DNA from: Prochlorococcus sp. AG-673-L20
GTDB lineage: Bacteria; Cyanobacteriota; Cyanobacteriia; PCC-6307; Cyanobiaceae
NCBI GenBank assembly: GCA_003211135.1
Contig: QCTN01000005.1
Location: forward strand, 1-64,000
DNA: 64,000 bases
Direction of reading: 5' to 3'
Shown: positions 19,980 to 27,534 of the stretch, piece by piece
Position numbering within the stretch: position 1 is the stretch's first letter
Layout of the letters: every line of letters starts with the position of its first letter
The notes under the pieces: model-generated
What the model was told of the DNA's origin: nothing
Database searches by the model: none
What the model saw: only the letters and a program-made list of their open reading frames with translations
Translations under genes and position numbers: made by a program

Positions 19980-20687
19980 TCAAATCCAAGGGTCATCTTC
20001 TCTTTTATTTCTGAAAGATCTTACTTCTTCCTCTTCATTATAAAAACTATTTTGATTATATTCTGATTTTTGGTTTATATCTTCATCTTCTTCAAGCCAA
20101 TCTTCTAGTTTATTTGTTGCAGTATTTTTCATATCATCAAAACGATCAATTATTTTCTTTCCTTTTTTTAAAAATTCATGTTTAATACTTGATCTTATTA
20201 AAGGAAAATCATCTAAAGAAAGACAAGAACAAAAAACTAAACCAGGTTGCTGATCAACAATATTCTCTATGTTTAATTTCCATCTACTTGATCCTGGAAT
20301 TCTTGGGTTAGAACGAGAAATTAAATAAAATTTTATGTTACCAGTTTTCATTTCGAATAAGAAATCTGCTATAACTCCTATCTTTGAGCCTTCTGAATTA
20401 ACTAAAGTAGCTTCTATTAAGTTAGGAAATCTATTTAATGTCGCAAGATCTGAAATAGCAGGATCACCTTTTACGAAAATATCATTATCAACTATTTGAC
20501 TGATTTGATTTAATTTCCATACATTTCTTTTTAAATCGAAATTCGAAGGTCGTGAATACCAACCTAAAATTCTGTGAACAGGCGGATGCATCCAAACATT
20601 TTCACCGTTACCATAATTTAAAGTAGCATTACCTTTTACATTATGTCTTAATAATTCACTTAATAAAAATTCTTTTGGTAATTTCAA
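19980..20687 (-). CDS. Conserved cyanobacterial PRC-barrel-like protein next to dnaN
   Basis: A 235-residue soluble protein of unknown function, always found by me beside dnaN in remembered Prochlorococcus gene order. The central part (about 60-165: ATLVNSEGSKIGVIADFLFE, then IKFYLISRSNPRIPGSSRW) looks like one or two PRC-barrel strands. The C-terminal 70 residues are acidic and disordered and end in DDPWI. The start is TTG at 20687, one base after the dnaN stop, and purL follows by 3 bases, so it is tightly embedded in a dnaN operon. A role in RNA or photosystem work is not supported by the sequence. Confidence 0.75.
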   Translation of the reverse strand: MKLPKEFLLSELLRHNVKGNATLNYGNGENVWMHPPVHRILGWYSRPSNFDLKRNVWKLNQISQIVDNDIFVKGDPAISDLATLNRFPNLIEATLVNSEGSKIGVIADFLFEMKTGNIKFYLISRSNPRIPGSSRWKLNIENIVDQQPGLVFCSCLSLDDFPLIRSSIKHEFLKKGKKIIDRFDDMKNTATNKLEDWLEEDEDINQKSEYNQNSFYNEEEEVRSFRNKREDDPWI

Positions 20688-20688
20688 A

Positions 20689-21846
20689 TTAAGAACGAAC
20701 TTGAACGGGCATAACTAAATATGTAAAAGAATTAATATTATCTTCTGGAACTAAAACAGCTGGAGTAGTAGCAAGATTACATTTAAAAATCACATTTTCA
20801 CTTGATATAACTTTTAAACCTTCTAATAAATACCTTACATTAAAAGCTATATCAAATTGATCAAAATCAAAAGATACAGGAACTAATTCACTGGCGTTTC
20901 CTATATCTTGAGCATCGGCACTAACCAAAGCTAAATCCTTTTCCTCTAGCTTAATCTTAACAACACTACTTTGTTGGTCTGCTAAAACTGCTATTCTTTC
21001 AAGCGACTCGATAATTTTTTTTGTGTTAAAAGTAAAAAGTTTCGTAAAATTATCAGGTATTAATTGAGCATAATTTGGATAAGAACCTTCAAGAGTTCTA
21101 GTAGTAATTATTTGATTAGAAGAAATAAATACAACTTGACCTTTATCATAAAAAAGTTTAATTGAATTTTCAGAACTTTTAAGGCTAACAAGCTTTTCAA
21201 TTTCTCTTAAAGATCTTGTTGGAATAGTAACTGATAAGTTTTCTTCATTAGGAATAATATCTTCTTTTTCATCAAAATTTTCTTTATTATCAACTAAGAC
21301 AACAGCCAATCTATGACCATCTGTAGCAGCTGACTCCAAATATTTTAAATTAAATGTAAAATTGACACCCGTAAGTAATTGCTTTGAATCATCACTACTA
21401 CTAGCAAATATAGTTAATTTTAAAGCTTTTAAGAAAGAACTTGGATCAATATTCAAAGAAGTACCACTTTCAACAAACGGTAAGCTGGGGTAATCGTCTG
21501 ATGGAATACCTTTAATGTTAAAAGAACCTCTATCACTTTTAATTAAAATATTATCAGAACTCTCATCGACATTAAGAGAAACAGGAGTTTCACTTGGTAA
21601 CTTATTAACTATTTCAGATAAAAGTTTTGATGGAACAGTAATTGCACCACTTTTTTTTACAGTTGCATCAAATGAAGTTTGTATTCCTAAATTCAAATCA
21701 AATCCAGTTAAACTAATTTTGTTAGTACCTTGATCAGCTGTGAGAAGTAAATTTGCAAGGATTGGATGCGTAGGCCTTGAAGCAACTGCCTTACTAACTA
21801 ATTGAATAGCATAATTAAATTCATTTTGATTACAAGCAATCTCCAT
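20689..21846 (-). CDS. dnaN: DNA polymerase III beta subunit (sliding clamp)
   Basis: Ring-shaped processivity clamp of the replicase. The 385-residue protein has the three-domain clamp layout, with ASRPTHPILANLLLTA in domain 1, FASSSDDSKQLLTGVNF in domain 2, and ending in TYLVMPVQVR at the hydrophobic groove that binds replication partners. It is transcribed leftward, away from the AT-rich gap at 21847-22191. dnaA is not adjacent, which is common in Prochlorococcus. It heads the run dnaN, PRC-barrel protein, purL, purF. Confidence 0.97.
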   Translation of the reverse strand: MEIACNQNEFNYAIQLVSKAVASRPTHPILANLLLTADQGTNKISLTGFDLNLGIQTSFDATVKKSGAITVPSKLLSEIVNKLPSETPVSLNVDESSDNILIKSDRGSFNIKGIPSDDYPSLPFVESGTSLNIDPSSFLKALKLTIFASSSDDSKQLLTGVNFTFNLKYLESAATDGHRLAVVLVDNKENFDEKEDIIPNEENLSVTIPTRSLREIEKLVSLKSSENSIKLFYDKGQVVFISSNQIITTRTLEGSYPNYAQLIPDNFTKLFTFNTKKIIESLERIAVLADQQSSVVKIKLEEKDLALVSADAQDIGNASELVPVSFDFDQFDIAFNVRYLLEGLKVISSENVIFKCNLATTPAVLVPEDNINSFTYLVMPVQVRS

Positions 21847-21978
21847 CTAAATTCATAACTTTATTTACATACTAGAGCCATTTTCTTAATTATTGCAATT
21901 TAAAAAAATTTTTTAAATGTTCTATTCTTCTAATAGATATTCTTTCTTATTAAAAATTTATCTAGTAGTAGTAGTGTC

Positions 21979-21996
21979 TGTGGAAACTGTGGAAAA
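21979..21996 (-). promoter_or_regulatory. Two abutting DnaA-box-like 9-mers
   Basis: TGTGGAAAC (21979-21987) and TGTGGAAAA (21988-21996) are direct repeats with no spacer; read on the minus strand they are GTTTCCACA and TTTTCCACA. The second matches the box usually given for cyanobacterial DnaA. They flank the most AT-rich part of the gap. Confidence 0.65.
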
Positions 21997-22041
21997 AAGC
22001 CAATATAGATTGTTTTATTTGATGATTAACAAAAATAAGTT

Positions 22042-22050
22042 GGTGGAAAA
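22042..22050 (-). promoter_or_regulatory. DnaA-box-like 9-mer
   Basis: GGTGGAAAA on the plus strand, TTTTCCACC on the minus strand: one mismatch to TTTTCCACA. Same orientation as the pair at 21979-21996. Confidence 0.45.
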
Positions 22051-22160
22051 AAAATCGTGAATGTTGATTATTTTGAAATAATAAAAATTTTCCCTAAAAC
22101 TATTAACATTTTTGTTGTATTTTAGACAGTTATTCAACAGTTTTATGCTTGTTTTAAACT

Positions 22161-22169
22161 GTTTCCACA
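22161..22169 (+). promoter_or_regulatory. DnaA-box-like 9-mer, opposite orientation
   Basis: GTTTCCACA on the plus strand, identical to the minus-strand reading of the copy at 21979-21987 and so inverted relative to it. It lies 22 bases from the thrC stop. Confidence 0.55.
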
Positions 22170-22191
22170 GTCACTTTTATTTTTGGTTTGG

Positions 22192-23295
22192 TCAGTAGCC
22201 CAAGATTTTTGATATGTTTTTTAACGAAGGTTCAATATTTTTTTGGAATATAGCATCATTATTCTTAATTGCACAATCTGGATCTTTTAATCCATTACCT
22301 GTTAAAACACAAACTATTATTGATTCTTTTTTTATTCTGTTTTTATTTTTAACAAGTCCTGCTACTGATGCTGCGCTTGCCGGTTCACAAAAAATACCTT
22401 CATTTGCAAGCATCTTATAAGCTTTAATAATTTCTTCGTCAGTTACAGACTGAAAATCCCCTTTACTTTCTTTCTTAACCTTTTTTGCCTTATCTCTATT
22501 TACAGGATTTCCAATTCGAATAGCTGTCGCAATCGTTTCGGGATTCTGAACTATAATATTTTTTACTAAAGGTGCAGATCCCTCAGATTGGAATCCCATC
22601 ATGATTGGTAATTCTAAATTTTTTATTATTTTTGAATATTCTTTAAAACCTAACCAATAAGCTGTTATGTTACCGGCATTGCCCATTGGTATGCAAAGCC
22701 AGTCAGGTGCAAAGCCTAAGTCATCTACTATTTCAAAGGCCGCAGTTTTTTGACCTTGTATACGGTAAGGATTAATAGAATTTACAAGATTTATTGGATA
22801 TTCTGAAGATAACTCTCTAACAATTTCTAAAGCTTTATCAAAATTGCCCTGTATAGAAACGATCTCTGCTCCATACATTAGAGCTTGAGCAAGTTTACCT
22901 TGAGCTACATATCCATCTGGAATGAGTACATAAGATTTTAAACCACCTCTTGAAGCATAAGCAGCCGCAGCTGCAGAAGTATTTCCTGTACTAGCGCATA
23001 TTACTGCTTCACTTCCTTCTTCTTTTGCTTTACTTATTGCCATTGTCATTCCTCTGTCTTTGAAAGAACCTGTAGGATTAAGACCGTCATATTTTAAATA
23101 AACTTTTGAATCGTTTCCAATTAGGTTACTTATTGAATTACTGAAAATAAGAGGAGTATTCCCTTCATTCAAAGTTACAATGGGAGTTTTAGATGACACA
23201 GGAAGATGCTGCTTATATGCATTGATTAATCCTGGCCATCTTTTTTTTCTATAGTTAAAAGAAAATTTGTTTTTAATTCTATTTAATATAGACAT
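22192..23295 (-). CDS. thrC: Threonine synthase
   Basis: PLP enzyme converting O-phosphohomoserine to threonine. The 367 residues match the short bacterial type. The PLP lysine is K79 in TGSFKDRGM; other fold-type II marks are [18 protein letters not shown] and the phosphate-binding [23 protein letters not shown] lies near the C-terminus. It follows the DUF1400-like gene by 6 bases on the same strand, so the order ABC1 kinase, DUF1400-like protein, thrC may form one transcript heading toward the origin. Confidence 0.96.
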   Translation of the reverse strand: MSILNRIKNKFSFNYRKKRWPGLINAYKQHLPVSSKTPIVTLNEGNTPLIFSNSISNLIGNDSKVYLKYDGLNPTGSFKDRGMTMAISKAKEEGSEAVICASTGNTSAAAAAYASRGGLKSYVLIPDGYVAQGKLAQALMYGAEIVSIQGNFDKALEIVRELSSEYPINLVNSINPYRIQGQKTAAFEIVDDLGFAPDWLCIPMGNAGNITAYWLGFKEYSKIIKNLELPIMMGFQSEGSAPLVKNIIVQNPETIATAIRIGNPVNRDKAKKVKKESKGDFQSVTDEEIIKAYKMLANEGIFCEPASAASVAGLVKNKNRIKKESIIVCVLTGNGLKDPDCAIKNNDAIFQKNIEPSLKNISKILGY

Positions 23296-23301
23296 AATAA
23301 A

Positions 23302-23874
23302 TTAATTGTTTTTGATTTTTTCTAAGGGCTTGCTAGTGAAAAATTCTAATAATTCAGTTATTGATTCTACTTTATTCATTACTTTACTTAAAGCGTTTAC
23401 GTTTAAAATAACTGTTTTAGTTGGATAACTTTCAAAAAAACTTACAAGATTTATCTTACCGTTCCCAGTATATAAACTTTTTATCAGACTCGATCTTAGG
23501 GCTAACATACCTGTTCTTTCGTCATTTGTTCTAGGGGTATGAATTATAGATGATAGTCTACTTAAAATGACATTACCTATCTCCGAATATACCAAGTTAC
23601 TTGCGATAGTTATGGGCACTTCAAAATTTCTATTTAATACTGATCGTATTTCATCATCGGAAGATCCAGTTGCTTTTAAAATTCTTTTTAACGTCTTTGA
23701 TGAGTTACCACCTTCAGCGAAATTTTTTAAAGAATCGACTTTTATTGTTCTTGAAAATATACTGTATATAATTTTTATTTCTTCTGCAGATTGAGCTTTA
23801 GGGGTATTAAAAAAAATTTGATTAGTAAATAATATTAAAACTATTTTAGGGATTAAAATTTTCGAAAACTTCAT
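23302..23874 (-). CDS. Secreted DUF1400-domain-like protein without hydrolase domain
   Basis: A 190-residue protein with an N-terminal signal peptide (KFSKILIPKIVLILFTNQIFF, cleaved near residue 28). The rest resembles the DUF1400 module that precedes an alpha/beta hydrolase in larger cyanobacterial proteins: IIYSIFSRTIKVDSLKNFAEGG, then LNRNFEVPITIASNLVYSEIG and IIHTPRTNDERTGMLALRSSL. No GxSxG nucleophile elbow or hydrolase half is present. It starts directly after the ABC1 kinase stop with no gap. Function is unknown; the domain call is from memory and moderate. Confidence 0.7.
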   Translation of the reverse strand: MKFSKILIPKIVLILFTNQIFFNTPKAQSAEEIKIIYSIFSRTIKVDSLKNFAEGGNSSKTLKRILKATGSSDDEIRSVLNRNFEVPITIASNLVYSEIGNVILSRLSSIIHTPRTNDERTGMLALRSSLIKSLYTGNGKINLVSFFESYPTKTVILNVNALSKVMNKVESITELLEFFTSKPLEKIKNN

Positions 23875-25731
23875 TTATATTGTTGCGCCAGCAGCAATTT
23901 TTACTAGTCTTACTACGCTTTTTTCTGTAACTTTTTTCACTATTTTAAAACTCATTTCTTTTGTATAGGGTTCGTTTATAAGTCTTGGAACTCTTTTCAG
24001 AAAGATATCAATAGAATAACCTGGTATTTTTTGTATGATTTCTAAAAAGTTTTTGAATGGTTCAATAGATAAGATTAAATTATTTATATTATTATTTTCT
24101 TTAGAAATATTTAATTTTATTGATTTTGGAAGGTAATTATTGACGCTCTTTAATACTTTTAAACCTATCAAATCTATTTGATTAGTTAAACCATTAATAA
24201 TTTCATTTCTCAGAAATCCACCTTTTTGGGAAAAAAGAAGATTTATAACTTCATCAAGAAGCTTTTCTAAATCAAGATTCGTTTGTTTTGCCGCATTAGA
24301 AAGCAAATCTTCTAATCTATCCCATTTAAATTGTTTTTTATCAAAAAGCATTTCTTTTAAACTTTCTCTTAGTTGAGGATCAGGGTCTTCCATTAACCTT
24401 CTTGCAAAATATGGATAAGCTGCACCAAGTATTTTAAAGTCAGGATCTACGCTTAAAGCAATTCCTTCTAAAGTCAGTAAAGATCTAATTATTAGAGCAT
24501 AATATGGAGGTAACTGAAAGGGAAATTTATACATCACACCTGACATGTCGTCAGTTACACTTTTAAAATCCATTTTTGATACACCAAGTTCTACTGCATT
24601 TACAAATACTTCCTGGAAAGCTGGGACAATTGGTTCAAGATTAACTTCTTTTGAAAGGAAACCTAACTTAACAAAATCTTGAGATAACTTATCAAAATTT
24701 TTATTTACAAGATGAACTACTGCTTGAATTAAACCAGATCTTGAGGTTCTAGTAACTTCACTCATCATACCGAAATCTAAATAACATAATCTTCCATCCT
24801 CTAAAGCTAATAAATTTCCTGGGTGTGGGTCAGCATGAAAAAAACCATGTTCTAACAACTGCTCTAAACTGCATTGCACTCCAATTTCTATCATTTTATC
24901 AGGATCAATACCTAATTTTTTAACACCATCAAGATTTGTTAGCTTTGTTCCATCTATCCATTCCATAGTTAATACTCTTCGCGACGTAGTTTCTTTATAA
25001 ATTTTTGGCACAGCAATTTTTGAGTTATGTAGATGTAAACTTCTAAATTTTTCAGCATTTTCAGCTTCATTTAAATAATCCATTTCTTCAAATACTCTCT
25101 TTCCTAATTCATCAATCAAAGCAACAAGATCACTTCTTATGAGGCCAATATTGTTTTTTAACCAATTAGCAATATTCCTTACTATGTACAAGTCAAGTGT
25201 GATTTGTTCTCTTAAACCTGGTCTTTGAACTTTTACAGCTACAATTTCATTATTTTTAAGGACCGCTTTATGAACTTGTCCTAAAGAGGCTGCAGAAATG
25301 GGCTCTTTATCGATAGTCAAAAAAATCTCATCAATTTTTTTGTTTAAATCTTCTTCTATTAATTCCATAGCTTTATTTCCATCAAATCCTGGTAATTGAT
25401 CTTGAAGTTCAGATAGCTCCTCAAGAAGAACAACAGGAATGATGTCTGGTCTAGTGGATAAAGCTTGCCCTGCTTTAACGAATGCAGGCCCTAATTTAAC
25501 TAACAAATTTGTTAGTTGTTTTGCCCTAAATCTCGCTTTTGATTCTTTTTTTAATTGTCCTGTTAACTTATCCCAACCAACTGAAATAATATATATAAGT
25601 ATCGGGATTAGTGTTTGCCAAAGTCTTTTGAATAGTCGTTTAGGATTTTTTTGATAAATTTTTGAAATTATTTCAGGATCGTATTTTAGTAATCCTGATG
25701 CTTCTATAAAATCTGTATAGTCTTCATTCAT
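23875..25731 (-). CDS. ABC1/UbiB family protein kinase-like protein
   Basis: Atypical kinase of the UbiB/COQ8 group (618 residues), linked in cyanobacteria and plastids to prenylquinone and thylakoid lipid metabolism. Diagnostic motifs are KAGQ at 86-89 (VKAGQALSTRPD), the Ala-rich loop SAASLGQVHKA at 146-156, nucleotide lysine K167 in AVKVQRPG, HGFFHADPHPGNLL near 295 and the metal-binding LDFGMM. A hydrophobic patch near 41-52 may touch the membrane. It is divergent from recN across about 70 bases. The physiological substrate is not known. Confidence 0.9.
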   Translation of the reverse strand: MNEDYTDFIEASGLLKYDPEIISKIYQKNPKRLFKRLWQTLIPILIYIISVGWDKLTGQLKKESKARFRAKQLTNLLVKLGPAFVKAGQALSTRPDIIPVVLLEELSELQDQLPGFDGNKAMELIEEDLNKKIDEIFLTIDKEPISAASLGQVHKAVLKNNEIVAVKVQRPGLREQITLDLYIVRNIANWLKNNIGLIRSDLVALIDELGKRVFEEMDYLNEAENAEKFRSLHLHNSKIAVPKIYKETTSRRVLTMEWIDGTKLTNLDGVKKLGIDPDKMIEIGVQCSLEQLLEHGFFHADPHPGNLLALEDGRLCYLDFGMMSEVTRTSRSGLIQAVVHLVNKNFDKLSQDFVKLGFLSKEVNLEPIVPAFQEVFVNAVELGVSKMDFKSVTDDMSGVMYKFPFQLPPYYALIIRSLLTLEGIALSVDPDFKILGAAYPYFARRLMEDPDPQLRESLKEMLFDKKQFKWDRLEDLLSNAAKQTNLDLEKLLDEVINLLFSQKGGFLRNEIINGLTNQIDLIGLKVLKSVNNYLPKSIKLNISKENNNINNLILSIEPFKNFLEIIQKIPGYSIDIFLKRVPRLINEPYTKEMSFKIVKKVTEKSVVRLVKIAAGATI

Positions 25732-25800
25732 AACTTTATTTATTAAAACCCTTTTATTTTCTTCAAAAAGAAGTTAATTTTTTTGTATGAAAGAATTATC

Positions 25801-27480
25801 ATGTTAATACAATTAACTTTAAAAAATATTGCCTTAATAGAGATTATAGAAATTAATTTCGAAAAAGGTTTGAATATTTTTACTGGAGATTCAGGATCAG
25901 GAAAATCACTGATTTTAGATTCTTTAAATGTTTTATTCGGTGGATCTAATATACCTTTAAATCACTTAATACGTCCAGGAAAAGAAGAATGTTTAATTGA
26001 GGCGAAATTTTCAAATTCTTCTCAAGTTACTGATTGGTTCTCGAGAAATAATTTTTACAAAATTTCAGGTGAAATCTTCGTAAAAAGAAAATCCTATATA
26101 AAAAATAATAAAATACTTTCAAAATACACGATAAATAATTTTTCTATTAGTAAAAAGCTTTTAGAAGAGTTAGGTTTATTATTAGTAGATTTTGTTGGTC
26201 AATCTGATAGCGTTTTATATGATAATCAAGACTACAGAAGATCAATAATTGATGATTTAGGTCCTAGAAAATTAAAGACGATAAATTTTCAAATTAAGAA
26301 TATATGGCAAGAATTCCAGAATCTTAGAAAAAAAAGAGAAGACATGATCCAATCATATAAACAGAAAGAAGAAAATAATTTTGCAATTAAAGAGATGTAT
26401 AAATTATTGCAAGAAGCTAATTTAAATTCAGGTGATGAAATTTTTGAATTACAATCAAAGGAATTGCGACTTTCGAATAATTTTGACATCAATAACTCTA
26501 TACAATTATCACTTGATAATTTAAATAGCTTTAATAATGAAGCTCCATCAGTAAGTTATTTAATTGCTCAATCAATTAAACAATTAAGTAAAGTTATTCA
26601 ATTTGATTCCAAGATTAAGGATTTAAATGAAAATTTAATAAATATTCAAAGTGATGTAGAAAATTTAATTTTTGCTTTAACAGAATATTCGGAAGAACTT
26701 GAGAATGAGGATATCGGTTTGGAAGATATTCAAAAAAGATTATTTTATTTGCAAAACTTAGAGCGAACTTTTTCTTTAGATCTTCCAAAATTGATTTTGA
26801 AGAAAGACGAATTAAAAACATTTATAGATACAAATTTATTTGAGGAAGAGATTAAGAAGTTGGATATTCAAATTAATAATTCGCAAGCTAATTTAAATAC
26901 TCTTTTTGAGATTCAGTCTTTTCAAAGAAGAGAAACTGCTAAAAAGCTTCAAGATTCTGTAATTTCTATTTTGAAAAATTTAGGTTTAGAAAATGCTGAT
27001 TTTGCAATTGACTTCTCAAAAGTTACACCTACTTCAGAAGGCAACGAAAATATAGACTTCCTTTTTTCTGCAAATCCTGATCAAAAGTTAGCTCCATTAT
27101 CTAAAGTTATTTCTGGTGGAGAAATGTCAAGATTTTTATTAGCCATAAAATCTAGCATTTCTCAAAAACCTAACACTTTTTTCTTAGATGAAATCGATAA
27201 TGGTTTAAGTGGAAAATCATTACATGCTTTAGTAGATTTAATAAAATTGACTGCACGAGAAAGGCAGGTTCTGTGTATTACTCATCAGCCTTTTTTAGCA
27301 GCAACTGGAAATAATCATTTTAAAGTAAAGAAAAATGTTATTAATGGTATAACTTTTACTTCTATTTCGAAATTAATTACAAAAAAAGAAAGACAAAATG
27401 AGTTAATTGAACTCATAGGCGGTGGTTTTAGTGAAGCAAATAATTATGCATCGACACTTATAGATAGAGCAGCCGCATAA
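25801..27480 (+). CDS. recN: DNA repair protein RecN
   Basis: SMC-like ATPase acting in double-strand-break repair. With ATG at 25801 it has 559 residues; a TTG six codons upstream is less likely because family members begin at the first beta strand. Walker A GDSGSGKS is at 29-36, a coiled-coil middle spans about 150-370, and the C-terminal ATPase half has the signature ISGGEMSRFLLAIK, Walker B TFFLDEIDNGLSG and CITHQPFLAA. It is followed by uvrA after 54 bases, making a small repair pair. Confidence 0.95.
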   Translation: MLIQLTLKNIALIEIIEINFEKGLNIFTGDSGSGKSLILDSLNVLFGGSNIPLNHLIRPGKEECLIEAKFSNSSQVTDWFSRNNFYKISGEIFVKRKSYIKNNKILSKYTINNFSISKKLLEELGLLLVDFVGQSDSVLYDNQDYRRSIIDDLGPRKLKTINFQIKNIWQEFQNLRKKREDMIQSYKQKEENNFAIKEMYKLLQEANLNSGDEIFELQSKELRLSNNFDINNSIQLSLDNLNSFNNEAPSVSYLIAQSIKQLSKVIQFDSKIKDLNENLINIQSDVENLIFALTEYSEELENEDIGLEDIQKRLFYLQNLERTFSLDLPKLILKKDELKTFIDTNLFEEEIKKLDIQINNSQANLNTLFEIQSFQRRETAKKLQDSVISILKNLGLENADFAIDFSKVTPTSEGNENIDFLFSANPDQKLAPLSKVISGGEMSRFLLAIKSSISQKPNTFFLDEIDNGLSGKSLHALVDLIKLTARERQVLCITHQPFLAATGNNHFKVKKNVINGITFTSISKLITKKERQNELIELIGGGFSEANNYASTLIDRAAA

Positions 27481-27534
27481 ATAAAAACATTTGCACTATA
27501 ATAGGAGTTCTTTAAATCATTTTAAGATTTAAGC

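Larger units (their letters stand above)
21847..22191. other. Candidate replication origin (oriC)
   Basis: The only gene-free stretch above 300 bases in the window, between the dnaN start and the thrC stop. Bases 21901-21960 hold only 7 G/C in 60 (hand count), a plausible unwinding element. Next to it are DnaA-box-like 9-mers of the TTTTCCACA type on both strands: two abutting copies at 21979-21996, one at 22042-22050, one at 22161-22169, and a weaker TATTCAACA at 22131-22139. Neighbouring dnaN fits an origin. No open reading frame of note is seen here. The dnaN promoter must also lie in it. Confidence 0.65.
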
